Positions 17,965 through 26,979 of a stretch of 64,000 bases of DNA are shown piece after piece. The position numbers and the translations under genes were made by a program. The stretch is from Polaribacter sp. WD7 (GTDB lineage: Bacteria; Bacteroidota; Bacteroidia; Flavobacteriales; Flavobacteriaceae): positions 310,001 through 374,000 of the forward strand of contig NZ_QPEJ01000018.1 in the NCBI RefSeq assembly GCF_003335085.1, given 5' to 3'. Below the pieces are notes generated by a model, which saw only the letters and a program-made list of their open reading frames with translations, ran no database searches and was not told where the DNA came from. Within the stretch, counting starts at the first letter, position 1. Each line of letters starts with the position of its first letter.

Positions 17965-19119
17965 TTGTATAATATATTGTATATACACCACGCAGGCGAA
18001 CTTGGTGGTGCACCTAAGAGTTTATCAATCATATTAGATGAATTAGACAGGTCTAGATTTAAACCAACTGTTTTTATGCTTATCAATGGTCCAGCAAAGG
18101 AGTTGTTCTTAAAAAGTGGTACAAAAGTAATTACAAGTAGTAAAAGACTTTTTGCTTTTCATGGTACAACTGTTTCTGGTATGAGCTTTAGACTTTTTTC
18201 TAAAAATATACTTTACATCTTACCCAATATGTTAACTGCTTATAAGGTTATAAAGAAAGCAAACCCTCAACTTATCCACCTTAACACTAGTTGCTTATTT
18301 GTGTATGCAATTACTGCAAAATTATTTTTCAAAAATGTAAAAGTAGTATCTCATATAAGAGAGCCTTTGTTAAAAAATTTATTTGGTAAGATACTTCAAT
18401 TTTTCAATAGAATTAGTGTAGATCATTTTATAGCTATTAATGATTACGAAGCAAGTTTTTTTAATAAAATAAATACCTCAATTATAAAGAATTCAGTTAA
18501 TTTAGAAGAGTACAAATCTAACTCATTAATAAAAGAAGAAGAGAGAAAAAAAATAGGCTTGAAAACATCAGATTTTATTGTAGGTTTTTTTGCAAGATTT
18601 AATATAGAAAATGGAATAGAAGATATTTTAGAGATAGCTAAAAAATTAGAAGATAATAATGTCAAGTTTTTAATTTATGGGTATGCTCCTAATTTACTTG
18701 ATAATAAAATAAAATCAATTGCAAAAGAAATGCCTAATAATGTAATTTTAAAAGGTATGGTTAATGATGTTGCAATAAAAATGCAGATGATTGATGTTCT
18801 TATAAGTCCCTTTAAAACCCCTCATTTTTCAAGATCTATAATAGAGGCTCAGTCTCTTTCTATACCAGTTTTGGCTACAAATGTAAAATCTCAAAATACT
18901 CTTTTAAAAGATGGGGATACAGGCTATCTCTACAGTTTTGGAAATATTGAAGATGCAGTAAGTAAGTTAATTTTAATGAAAAATGATATCGAAAAACTAA
19001 GAGAGATGAAGAAGAATTCAAGAAAATTAGCTAAAAAAAACTATTGTCAAACTTTGAACAATAATAGGACATTTGAAATATATGAAAAACTTTTAAAAAA
19101 TGATAAATCTTCTTTTTAA
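17965..19119 (+). CDS. Glycosyltransferase, GT4-like
   Basis: This is a GT-B fold glycosyltransferase of the GT4 group, 384 residues. The N-terminal opening NILYIHHAGELGGAPKSLSIILDEL is typical of the acceptor domain. The C-terminal donor domain has VGFFARFNIENGIEDILEIAK and IDVLISPFKTPHFSRSIIEAQSLSIPVLAT, the E(x7)E-type region. The start is TTG at 17965 (a second TTG at 17977 is possible), as there is no ATG in a suitable place. It follows the methyltransferase-like gene by 11 bases and overlaps the acyltransferase by 20. It adds one sugar to the repeat unit; donor and linkage are unknown. Confidence 0.82.
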   Translation: MYNILYIHHAGELGGAPKSLSIILDELDRSRFKPTVFMLINGPAKELFLKSGTKVITSSKRLFAFHGTTVSGMSFRLFSKNILYILPNMLTAYKVIKKANPQLIHLNTSCLFVYAITAKLFFKNVKVVSHIREPLLKNLFGKILQFFNRISVDHFIAINDYEASFFNKINTSIIKNSVNLEEYKSNSLIKEEERKKIGLKTSDFIVGFFARFNIENGIEDILEIAKKLEDNNVKFLIYGYAPNLLDNKIKSIAKEMPNNVILKGMVNDVAIKMQMIDVLISPFKTPHFSRSIIEAQSLSIPVLATNVKSQNTLLKDGDTGYLYSFGNIEDAVSKLILMKNDIEKLREMKKNSRKLAKKNYCQTLNNNRTFEIYEKLLKNDKSSF

Positions 19120-19693
19120 ATTTTATCAATCATTAATTTTAATTGTCCCTAATATCTCCAATAGGATAAAGTATTTGATGCTTGATATAACTTATGGAAA
19201 AAAATTTGTTGTTAAAGGTTCTCTATTTTTAAAAGGTAAAGGACAAATTAAAATAGGAAATAATGTGACTATAAACTCTTCTCATCTATACAATCCCATT
19301 GGAGGGCAGGAATTTACAAGTATTGTTGTTGAAAAAGATGCAAGTTTAGTAATAGAGAATAATGTAGGTATATCTAATAGTACAATATATTGCTCAAAAA
19401 GTATTTTAATAGAAGATTATGTTTTAATAGGTGGAAATTGTAAAATTTACGATACAAATTTTCATTCAATTTATGTAAGACATAGAAAAAATGTACCTGA
19501 AACGGATATAAAATCTTCACCTGTTATTATCCGGTCTGGAGTTTTTATTGGGGCGGGCTCAATAATCCTGAAAGGAGTTGAAATCGGTAAAAATTCGGTT
19601 ATTGGAGCTGGTAGTGTTGTTTCTAAAAATATTCCTTCTAATGAGGTTTGGGGAGGGAATCCTGTAAAATTTATCAAAAAAATTAAAAATTAA
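19100..19693 (+). CDS. Hexapeptide-repeat acyltransferase
   Basis: This is a left-handed beta-helix acyltransferase (LbH, CysE/WcaF-like) of 197 residues. Hexapeptide repeats run from about residue 45 (IKIGNNVTIN) to the C-terminal block VIIRSGVFIGAGSIILKGVEIGKNSVIGAGSVVSKNIPSNEVWGGNP. The catalytic-type histidine is in TNFHSIY. The enzyme most likely transfers an acetyl group from acetyl-CoA to a sugar of the polymer. It starts at an ATG overlapping the preceding glycosyltransferase by 20 bases and its stop shares a base with the next start (TAATG). The N-terminal ~30 residues are hydrophobic/basic and may contact the membrane. Confidence 0.85.
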   Translation: MINLLFKFYQSLILIVPNISNRIKYLMLDITYGKKFVVKGSLFLKGKGQIKIGNNVTINSSHLYNPIGGQEFTSIVVEKDASLVIENNVGISNSTIYCSKSILIEDYVLIGGNCKIYDTNFHSIYVRHRKNVPETDIKSSPVIIRSGVFIGAGSIILKGVEIGKNSVIGAGSVVSKNIPSNEVWGGNPVKFIKKIKN

Positions 19694-20445
19694 TGCTATT
19701 ATCCATAATTACAGCTACATTTAATAGTGAAAAAACATTGTCAAAAACTATAGAATCATTATTAAGTCAAAAAACAACAAATTTTGAGTACATTATCGTG
19801 GACGGTAATTCAACAGATAAAACGACAGAGATTATAAAATCGTTTGAAAAAAAATTTGAAGAAAGAAATATTAATTATGTATGGATATCTGAAAAAGACA
19901 AAGGAATTTATGATGCTTTTAATAAAGGAATAGACTTGGCAAGTGGAGATTGGATATCCTTTTTAGGTTCAGATGATTTTTATCTAAAGGATGCATTAAA
20001 AAATTATTGCGAGCAAATAAAAAAACTGACAGGACATATAGACTTAATTCATTCAAAAGTAAAGTTAGCAGATAGAAAAATAATTTCTGACACTTGGTGC
20101 TGGAGGAGCTTTAGAAGAAGAATGTTAATAGCTCATGTTGGTGCGTTTCATCATAGAAATTTTTTTACAACTTATGGAAATTTTGATACTTCATATAGAA
20201 TTACAGGCGATTACGAAATATTATTGAGAGCAAAAGATAAATTAAAAACTTATTGGTTTGATAAGTTCACAGCATACATGTCTGATGGAGGAGTAAGTAA
20301 TGGCAATATAAAGATGGTTTATAGGGAAGCCGCCAGAGCTAAAAGAGAAAATAAAAGTGTAAGTTCTTTTTTAGTTACTTACGATTACTATTTTTGGATT
20401 CTGAAATTTAAAATAAAAAGAATGTTGAATGCGGCAACTAGATAA
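19693..20445 (+). CDS. Glycosyltransferase family 2
   Basis: This is a GT-A fold glycosyltransferase of 250 residues. The opening LLSIITATFNSEKTLSKTIESLLSQ, the nucleotide-binding YIIVDGNSTDKTTEII and the metal-binding SFLGSDDFY (DD motif) are classic GT2 features. The acceptor side carries HRNFFTTYGNFDTSYRITGDYEILLRAKD, resembling WcaE/WcaA-type enzymes of colanic-acid-like loci. It shares a base with the acyltransferase stop and overlaps the following polymerase-like gene by 17 bases. It probably adds a sugar to the lipid-linked repeat unit at the cytoplasmic face. Confidence 0.87.
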   Translation: MLLSIITATFNSEKTLSKTIESLLSQKTTNFEYIIVDGNSTDKTTEIIKSFEKKFEERNINYVWISEKDKGIYDAFNKGIDLASGDWISFLGSDDFYLKDALKNYCEQIKKLTGHIDLIHSKVKLADRKIISDTWCWRSFRRRMLIAHVGAFHHRNFFTTYGNFDTSYRITGDYEILLRAKDKLKTYWFDKFTAYMSDGGVSNGNIKMVYREAARAKRENKSVSSFLVTYDYYFWILKFKIKRMLNAATR

Positions 20446-21616
20446 GTATCTTTTATATACAAGTGTACTAGCAATTTTTACAGAAGACATTAGTTTTAAA
20501 TATATCATAGACTGGAAGCTATTCTACCTTATTCTAATTACTAATTTTGCTATACTAGCTTATAAAAATGAAATAAAAATTCATAAAAATTTTATTTACT
20601 TTTTTCTTTTTCTAATTATCCATGGTGTTTTAGGTTTTTTAATATATCAGAATTCAATAGTCTCCCTAATAGCACAAATTCTAGGAATAGGTATAAGTAG
20701 TATCTTCTATTTTAATGTTGTAAAAAAGTTTGGTGTTAAATTACTTACTAAAATATACTTACAGTTTGCTTATTTTTTTGCTATACTTTCTTTGATAATG
20801 TTTTATTTTAATATAAATACTTTTTCCAAGTACAGACTGAATGGAATCATGTCTGAGCCAGCACATTATGCTGCAATAATGTTACCAGCTGTGTTTTTGT
20901 GTTTTGTTGAAAAAAAATACTTAAAATTTATAATAATTTTAGTCACAATTTTTCTCACACAGTCTTCTGTTGGTTTCATAGGTTTATTTTTAATTTTAAT
21001 TATACCCATTTTAAAAGTAAAATATTTTTTAAAATATTCAATAGTTGTATTTTTAATTGCTATAGCTAGTTTCTTTTATTTAAAATCTAAATGGAATGAA
21101 CCTATAGATGAAAATAGAAGTAACAAAGTAGTACGTAGGTTAAAAGAAACGCATGAAACATTTTCTTCATTTATAACTGGTAAATTTAATAACAATGTAA
21201 ACTTGAGTTCTTACGCTTTTATTAGCAATGCTTTTGTAACTAAAAGTGTTTTAATAGACAAGCCTTTAGGAACAGGTTTAGGGGCATACAAGCACGAGTA
21301 TGACAAATATTATAAATATCTTAAGCCTCCATCTTATTTAACTACTAGTTTACGAAAAATCAATCGGACAGACGCTAATTCTTTATTTTTGAGAATTTTA
21401 TCAGACTTCGGTTTATTTGCAATAGTTATATTTTTTATCTTTATTTACAAGAGTATTTTAATTTTTAGAAATGACTCAAAAAAAATACAACAAAGTACTT
21501 TTTTTTATTTAGTGGTAAAACTAATTAGGGAAGGACACTATTTTCCTCCTGAATTTTATTTCTTTTTACTAATTTTTTTTAATAATACAGATGATGAAAA
21601 TATTACACATAGTTGA
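20429..21616 (+). CDS. O-antigen polymerase/ligase-like membrane protein (Wzy candidate 1)
   Basis: This 395-residue protein has about 10-12 hydrophobic helices and resembles Wzy polymerases and WaaL-type ligases. A larger periplasmic loop follows KSVLIDKPLGTGLGAYKHEYDKYY, where the PLGTGLG motif is characteristic of the O-antigen ligase/polymerase family. MSEPAHYAAIMLPAVFL is another typical segment. It would join repeat units in the periplasm. It overlaps the upstream glycosyltransferase by 17 bases and the downstream one by 26. A second protein of similar type lies two genes later at 22675. Which is the polymerase and which, if either, is a ligase cannot be decided here. Confidence 0.72.
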   Translation: MRQLDKYLLYTSVLAIFTEDISFKYIIDWKLFYLILITNFAILAYKNEIKIHKNFIYFFLFLIIHGVLGFLIYQNSIVSLIAQILGIGISSIFYFNVVKKFGVKLLTKIYLQFAYFFAILSLIMFYFNINTFSKYRLNGIMSEPAHYAAIMLPAVFLCFVEKKYLKFIIILVTIFLTQSSVGFIGLFLILIIPILKVKYFLKYSIVVFLIAIASFFYLKSKWNEPIDENRSNKVVRRLKETHETFSSFITGKFNNNVNLSSYAFISNAFVTKSVLIDKPLGTGLGAYKHEYDKYYKYLKPPSYLTTSLRKINRTDANSLFLRILSDFGLFAIVIFFIFIYKSILIFRNDSKKIQQSTFFYLVVKLIREGHYFPPEFYFFLLIFFNNTDDENITHS

Positions 21617-22691
21617 AGATTTTTCTATAGATAGTGGTGGGTTAAGAACAGTTGTTAACGATTTAAACAATAATTTAAATAAAGCTGGTTTTTTCTCTTT
21701 TATTTTATCATCAAAAAAAGAGAAACAAGATAGTATATATAGGGTTGAATCTAGTAATACATGGCTTTTTTCTACGAATTGGTCCAAAAAATTATCTTCT
21801 CTAAAAGATAGTATTGGTATTGATATTGTCCACATTCATGGAGTTTGGATGTATCCACAATTTATTGCTGCAAAATTTTGCATAAAAAACAAGATACCAT
21901 TTTTGTTAAGTTGTCATGGTATGTATGAGCCTTGGTTATGGGATAAAGGTAAGATTAAAAAAAAAATATATTTTGACTATTTGATCAAAAATAAATTCAA
22001 TAAAGCTTCTTACATTCATGCAATTACGCCACAGGAAAAAGAAAATTTAACAACACTTTTTCCTTCAAATAACATTGTTGAAATTCCTAATCTCATCAAT
22101 AATATTACTATTTCTAAGAAAAATAAAAATAGTGATCACAAAGAAAAGTATATATTATATTTAGGTAGGTTAGACGAGAAGAAAGGAATAGACTTATTAT
22201 TAAACGCTTATTCAAGATTGAAAAATAATAATATATCTATTAAAATCGCGGGAAGATTCAATAATTACAAAAATTATTTAGAAACTTTAGTTGAATCTTT
22301 AAATTTAAACGACAATGTAGAATTTTTAGGAGTAATTTCTGGTAAACAAAAGCAAGATGTCATAGAAAATGCTCTAGTTTTAACAGCACCTTCACATTCT
22401 GAAGTTATAGGAATGGTAAACTTAGAAGCTGGTATCCTAAAAACACCAGTTATTACTACATACCAAACAGGGCTTCATAGAGATTGGAATATTCAAGGAG
22501 GTAAATTGATTAACCCTAATGTAAATGAATTAGAAAAGATATTAAAAGAAGTATTAAGTTGGTCTAGTGAAGAAAGAAAGAAGAACGGAGAAAAGTTAAG
22601 TAATTTTATAAAAGAGAATTACTCATGGGAAAAAAGATTTAAAGACTGGGAGTCTCTATACAATACCATAATTTATGAGACAGCTAAATAA
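21591..22691 (+). CDS. Glycosyltransferase, GT4-like
   Basis: This is a GT-B fold glycosyltransferase of 366 residues. The N-terminal domain shows ILHIVEDFSIDSGGLRTVVNDL and VHIHGVWMYPQFIAAKFC. The C-terminal domain has YILYLGRLDEKKGIDLLLNAY, VEFLGVISGKQKQDVIENA, and LTAPSHSEVIGMVNLEAGILKTPVITT (the E-x7-E donor motif). ATGs at 21591 and 21594 are adjacent possible starts, overlapping the polymerase-like gene by about 25 bases. It ends with a 17-base overlap into the second polymerase-like gene. The sugar specificity is unknown. Confidence 0.85.
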   Translation: MMKILHIVEDFSIDSGGLRTVVNDLNNNLNKAGFFSFILSSKKEKQDSIYRVESSNTWLFSTNWSKKLSSLKDSIGIDIVHIHGVWMYPQFIAAKFCIKNKIPFLLSCHGMYEPWLWDKGKIKKKIYFDYLIKNKFNKASYIHAITPQEKENLTTLFPSNNIVEIPNLINNITISKKNKNSDHKEKYILYLGRLDEKKGIDLLLNAYSRLKNNNISIKIAGRFNNYKNYLETLVESLNLNDNVEFLGVISGKQKQDVIENALVLTAPSHSEVIGMVNLEAGILKTPVITTYQTGLHRDWNIQGGKLINPNVNELEKILKEVLSWSSEERKKNGEKLSNFIKENYSWEKRFKDWESLYNTIIYETAK

Positions 22692-23901
22692 AAACAGTGT
22701 AATTATAGTGTCTTTTTATTCTATAGCTACAATTCCTCTGCTTAAACCAAATATTAGCTCTATATCTGTTATTGTATTTATACTTTTAAATTTATTATTT
22801 TCCTCTTTTAAGAGAAATAATAATTTAGCAATACAGAAAAAATATGTAGTACTCTCAATACCTTTTCTATTATTTTTTTTATATGAGTTGTTAAGCAAAA
22901 GTTACAACTTAAAAATAATTTTATTAAACCTCCCGTTTTTAATTTTTCCTCTTGTTTTTTTATATAAACCTAAATATATAAACCCAAAAGTAATAGATAA
23001 TACCATAAAGATTTTTCAGATTTCAGTATTGGTCCAATGTTTTATTTATTTGATAGTATTTCTTAAAAAAAATAATATTAGAGAATTGTTAAACATAAGC
23101 AAAGAAAATATTCCATTTTTTAGAGAATATGTTACTTCTAATTATTTAATAGAAATGCATCCAACTTATTTTAGTTCATTTTTACTATTTAGTATCACTT
23201 TCTCGTTATTTAAATTTAAATCAAATATTGTTTTTAATCTATTAAATTTAATTATTTCACTTTTCTTTATAATGCTCTTTAGTTCTAGAATAATTTTATT
23301 AATACTTTTATTAACATTAACAATATATTTAAGTGTTCAAATATCAAAAAGTAGAAAGAAAGTTATTAAATTTTTTGGATTGTTTTTGGTTATTACAGTA
23401 ATTTTTATTTTTAATACAGATGTTGTAAAAAATAGATTTAAAGAGGTTATGAGTCAGTTTAATAAACCTATAAGTGGTAATTATTATAACTCTACAAATA
23501 CGAGAATAGCTATTTATAAGTGTAACATTCAACTAACAAAAGAATTACCATTTTTTGGTTATGGAAATGCTTTACAAAATAAATTGGATGATTGTTATGC
23601 TAAAAATTATGATAGTATCTTTTACAAAGTAAATATTTTTAATACACATAATTATTACTTTTATATATTGTTATATGGTGGCTGGTTTTTCTTAATATTA
23701 TTTTTAGTATATTTCTATTATATTTTTACAACTTTGAAAAATAACATGATGCATGTTGTATTCTTTTTTCAGGTTTTGATGATTAATTTAACAGAGAACT
23801 ACCTATCTAGACATTATGGCTTATTTTTGTTCTGTTTTTTTATTACTATTTTTATATACGTTAATTTAAATGAAAGAAATCCAGAATTTAGAGAAATTTA
23901 A
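22675..23901 (+). CDS. O-antigen polymerase/ligase-like membrane protein (Wzy candidate 2)
   Basis: This 408-residue protein has about 11 hydrophobic helices and belongs to the broad O-antigen ligase/polymerase type. Supporting segments are EMHPTYFSSFLLFSITF, MLFSSRIILLILLLT, and the periplasmic loop with NTRIAIYKCNIQLTKELPFFGYGNALQ followed by FNTHNYYFYILLYGGW. The HN..Y pattern after the large loop is typical of family members. It begins with the same residues (MRQL) as the other candidate at 20429 and has the same 17-base overlap with its upstream gene. One of the two may link the finished polymer to lipid A or another acceptor. Confidence 0.72.
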   Translation: MRQLNKNSVIIVSFYSIATIPLLKPNISSISVIVFILLNLLFSSFKRNNNLAIQKKYVVLSIPFLLFFLYELLSKSYNLKIILLNLPFLIFPLVFLYKPKYINPKVIDNTIKIFQISVLVQCFIYLIVFLKKNNIRELLNISKENIPFFREYVTSNYLIEMHPTYFSSFLLFSITFSLFKFKSNIVFNLLNLIISLFFIMLFSSRIILLILLLTLTIYLSVQISKSRKKVIKFFGLFLVITVIFIFNTDVVKNRFKEVMSQFNKPISGNYYNSTNTRIAIYKCNIQLTKELPFFGYGNALQNKLDDCYAKNYDSIFYKVNIFNTHNYYFYILLYGGWFFLILFLVYFYYIFTTLKNNMMHVVFFFQVLMINLTENYLSRHYGLFLFCFFITIFIYVNLNERNPEFREI

Positions 23902-24424
23902 ACTCCCAAAAAACTTTAGAGGTAAAAATGCTTTTATTGTACAATTATGGTGGATAGTACAAGGCTTTTTTTTTAAAAACTCCCCTCAGTTTATGTATGG
24001 TTTTAGAAACTTTCTTCTTAGGATGTTTGGTGCAAAAATTGGAAAAAATGTAATTATTAGACCAAGCGTAAAAGTTACATACCCCTGGAAAATTTCTATT
24101 GGAGATTCATGTTGGATTGGAGATGACGTAGTATTATATTCTCTGGGAGAAATCGAAATAGGGAATAATGTAGTTATTTCTCAAAAGTCATATTTATGTG
24201 CAGCTTCTCATGACTATTTAAAGTTAGATTTTTCTATTTTTGCAAAAAAAATTGTGATTAACGATCAAGTTTGGCTAGCTACAGATGTATTTGTTGCTCC
24301 AGGTATTTCAATAGGTGAAGGAACAGTAGTAGGTGCTAGAAGTAGCGTGTATAAAAATTTGCCTCCTAATAAAATATGTATGGGAAGTCCGGTAAAAATT
24401 ATAAGAAATAGAGTAGGTGAATAG
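23870..24424 (+). CDS. WcaF-type hexapeptide acetyltransferase
   Basis: This is a left-handed beta-helix acetyltransferase of 184 residues resembling WcaF of colanic acid synthesis. The N-terminal region QLWWIVQGFFFKNSPQFMYGFRNFLLRMFGAKIG is a characteristic opening. Hexapeptide turns continue as VIIRPSVKVTYPW, SIGDSCWIGDDVVLY and VWLATDVFVAPGISIGEGTVVGARSSVYKNLPP. The catalytic histidine is probably in CAASHDY. It O-acetylates a sugar of the repeat unit or its precursor. It overlaps the preceding polymerase-like gene by 32 bases and the next glycosyltransferase by 8, showing the compact organisation of this operon. Confidence 0.87.
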   Translation: MKEIQNLEKFKLPKNFRGKNAFIVQLWWIVQGFFFKNSPQFMYGFRNFLLRMFGAKIGKNVIIRPSVKVTYPWKISIGDSCWIGDDVVLYSLGEIEIGNNVVISQKSYLCAASHDYLKLDFSIFAKKIVINDQVWLATDVFVAPGISIGEGTVVGARSSVYKNLPPNKICMGSPVKIIRNRVGE

Positions 24425-25583
24425 TCAAAAAAAAATTTTAGTTCTTTCTCCTTTTTTTTATCCAGAACCAATATCTACTGGAAAATTTAATACAGATTTT
24501 GTAGTATCTCTCCAAAAAAAAGGACACAACGTAACCGTTTTATGTTTTCATCCTTTTTATCCAGATTGGTCAATAAAAAAAAGTCAAAAGACTTTAAAAG
24601 GAATTGAAATAGTTAGAGGAGGTAAAAACTTATTTTTTACAAAAAAAACACTCATAAGAAGACTGATACTAGAAATTAGCTTTGCTTTTTTTATATTGAG
24701 AAATTTAAAAAAACACCAACTTAATAAGGATATCATTATCCCTGTTTTTCCTCCTAGTTTTGCTTATTTTGTAATACTACCATTTATAAAAAAAAGTATC
24801 AAAAAAGTTGGAATGGTCCATGATTTACAAGAAGTATACGCTAATCAAAAAAAAGGAGTCATAAATAGATTGGTAAATACTTTTATTCATAAAGTAGAAA
24901 ACAAATGTTATAATAATTGTGACAAATTAATTTTTTTATCTAATGAGATGAAAAGTGTTGCAAAAAAATTATACAATTTAGAAGAAAGTAAATTGGAAAT
25001 ACAATATCCTTTTGTTACAATGGGTAAAATTGTTACTAACAATTTAAATTCTATTTTATCTAAAGATAAAATTAATATTGTATATTCTGGTGCTTTAGGG
25101 GAAAAGCAAAACCCGTTTAAGTTATTAGAATTTTTTGATACATCATCTCGCAAAATTAAAAACTCCAAATACCATATTTTTTCTCAGGGTAGCTTTTTTG
25201 AAAAATTAAAAGATAATAATACCAATTCAAATATAAAATTTCACAATCTTGTTAAAAGAGAATGTTTAGAAGAGTTGTATGCTAAGAGTACAGTGCAAAT
25301 CATTCCTCAAAAAGAGCATACATCTAAAGGGTCTTTACCTTCTAAACTACCTAATTTATTAGCATCAAATTGTAAGATTTTAGTTATCACAGATCCTAAC
25401 AGCGAAATAGAGCATCTCTTTTTAGATAATAAATTAAAAGCCGTATCAACGTCTTGGGATTTAAGTGAATTGGTAAAAAAATTAGAAGAAATAATAGATA
25501 CTAAGGTAGATTTTAACCATCAGAACAAAATAGCGAATAGCTTGTTCACTTTAGATGAAATGATTCGCAAAATTTTACATTAA
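24417..25583 (+). CDS. Glycosyltransferase, GT4-like (WcaI type)
   Basis: This 388-residue GT-B glycosyltransferase resembles WcaI/WbuB enzymes. The opening KILVLSPFFYPEPISTGKFNTDFVVSLQKKGHNVTVLCFHPFYPDW is diagnostic of that group. The linker region KVGMVHDLQEVY and the C-terminal NIVYSGALGEKQNP and IIPQKEHTSKGSLPSKLPNLLAS also match. The start is GTG at 24417, overlapping the WcaF-type gene by 8 bases; no nearby ATG fits. It is followed by a short gap with a promoter box and then the initiating transferase. WcaF next to WcaI suggests a colanic-acid-like branch chemistry, which is an inference. Confidence 0.85.
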   Translation: MNSQKKILVLSPFFYPEPISTGKFNTDFVVSLQKKGHNVTVLCFHPFYPDWSIKKSQKTLKGIEIVRGGKNLFFTKKTLIRRLILEISFAFFILRNLKKHQLNKDIIIPVFPPSFAYFVILPFIKKSIKKVGMVHDLQEVYANQKKGVINRLVNTFIHKVENKCYNNCDKLIFLSNEMKSVAKKLYNLEESKLEIQYPFVTMGKIVTNNLNSILSKDKINIVYSGALGEKQNPFKLLEFFDTSSRKIKNSKYHIFSQGSFFEKLKDNNTNSNIKFHNLVKRECLEELYAKSTVQIIPQKEHTSKGSLPSKLPNLLASNCKILVITDPNSEIEHLFLDNKLKAVSTSWDLSELVKKLEEIIDTKVDFNHQNKIANSLFTLDEMIRKILH

Positions 25584-25588
25584 AGTAA

Positions 25589-25596
25589 TATATTTG
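25589..25596 (+). promoter_or_regulatory. -7 promoter box
   Basis: TATATTTG, matching TAnnTTTG, lies in the 37-base gap between the WcaI-type gene and the initiating transferase, 24 bases before its TTG start. It points to a separate promoter for the last two genes of the locus. Confidence 0.5.
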
Positions 25597-25620
25597 CCAA
25601 TGTTATTTTAATTAATTAAC

Positions 25621-26976
25621 TTGAAAAAAAGATATTCTCATCTTATAAGACCCATACAAATTCTAATAGATGTACTATTAATAAATTTAATTGTATATCT
25701 TATAAGAGATAATGAGTACCTAAATATTTCTTTTTTATCTTATATTACTATTTTTTGGCTAATTACCACCTATAATTATGGTTTTTATAAAGTATATAGA
25801 TACACCAGATTTCTTGGTCTATTTGTTTTGTTAGCCAAACAATTTATACTATTTTTTTTAGGATATTTTGCTTACTTTGGATTTTTCAGAGAAGGATATA
25901 TTGTTGATAATCAATTTAAAATACTAACATTAATAATTATTAGTATTTCTTTCTTTAAATTCTTTATTTTCTATTTATTAAAAAAATATAGATCATTTGG
26001 AAACAATTATAGAACTACAGTAGTTGTAGGTATAGATGAATCATCAAGAAAAATAATTAAGTTATTTAAAAGTAAATCTAACTTAGGGTACAAATACTTG
26101 GGGTTTTTTAATGACAAGCCCATTAACAGTAAAAATTATTTAGGTAAAATAGCAGATGTATTTGCCTACGCTTCAAAAAACACTGTTGATGAAATTTATT
26201 GTACATTAAATAAGCTCTCAAAAAATGAGATTAAAAAAATAAATAAATTTGCTACAGAAAAAGATATCTCTCTAAAACTGATTCCGAATATCACAGAATT
26301 ATATAGTAAAAGTAGAAGTCCAGAGTTTTATGATGATGATTTAATGATATTAAACGTAAACAAACTCCCATTTGAGTTTGCTGAAAACTTCTATAAAAAA
26401 AGAATTTTTGATATTGTTTTTTCAACCATTGTTATTGTGTTTTTTCTCTCGTGGTTAATACCAATCATATGGATTTTTGTAAAGTTAGAATCTAAAGGAC
26501 CTTTAATCTTTAAACAAAAAAGAGAAGGTATCAACGGAGAAGAGTTTGTCTGTTATAAGTTTAGATCTATGAAAATAAATGATTTGTCAGATAAAATACA
26601 TGCTACAAAAGGAGATTCAAGAGTTACAAAGGTAGGGGCATTTCTAAGAAAAACAAGTATGGATGAGTTGCCACAGTTTTTTAATGTCTTTGCTGGAGAT
26701 ATGAGCGTTGTAGGGCCTAGGCCTCATTTAGAAAGTTTGTCTTTAGAATACCAAAAAGATGTAGATGACTATTTAAAAAGACATATTGTAAAACCCGGAA
26801 TTACAGGTTTGGCACAAATTAGTGGTTATAGAGGTGAAATTAAAAAAAGAGCAGATATTAAAAACAGAGTTCGTTTAGATATTTTTTATATAGAAAATTG
26901 GTCTTTTTTCTTAGATATTAAAATTATTATTAAAACAGTACTTAATGTTTTTGAAGGTGAAGAAAAAGCATACTAA
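25621..26976 (+). CDS. Polyprenyl glycosylphosphotransferase (initiating transferase, WcaJ type)
   Basis: This integral membrane enzyme transfers a sugar-1-phosphate to undecaprenyl phosphate, the first step of repeat-unit assembly. At 451 residues it has the full architecture: four N-terminal hydrophobic helices, a CoA-binding-like middle domain (TVVVGIDESSRKIIKLFKS to TEKDISLKLIPN), a fifth helix (RIFDIVFSTIVIVFFLSW) and the C-terminal catalytic domain. The last carries LESKGPLIFKQKREG, YKFRSMKIND, TSMDELPQFFNVFAGDMSVVGPRPH and RHIVKPGITGLAQISGYRG, the hallmark of the family. The start is TTG at 25621, since the upstream in-frame ATG meets a stop after two codons. The sugar is probably glucose or galactose, by family. 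Confidence 0.93.
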   Translation: MKKRYSHLIRPIQILIDVLLINLIVYLIRDNEYLNISFLSYITIFWLITTYNYGFYKVYRYTRFLGLFVLLAKQFILFFLGYFAYFGFFREGYIVDNQFKILTLIIISISFFKFFIFYLLKKYRSFGNNYRTTVVVGIDESSRKIIKLFKSKSNLGYKYLGFFNDKPINSKNYLGKIADVFAYASKNTVDEIYCTLNKLSKNEIKKINKFATEKDISLKLIPNITELYSKSRSPEFYDDDLMILNVNKLPFEFAENFYKKRIFDIVFSTIVIVFFLSWLIPIIWIFVKLESKGPLIFKQKREGINGEEFVCYKFRSMKINDLSDKIHATKGDSRVTKVGAFLRKTSMDELPQFFNVFAGDMSVVGPRPHLESLSLEYQKDVDDYLKRHIVKPGITGLAQISGYRGEIKKRADIKNRVRLDIFYIENWSFFLDIKIIIKTVLNVFEGEEKAY

Positions 26977-26979
26977 TTT

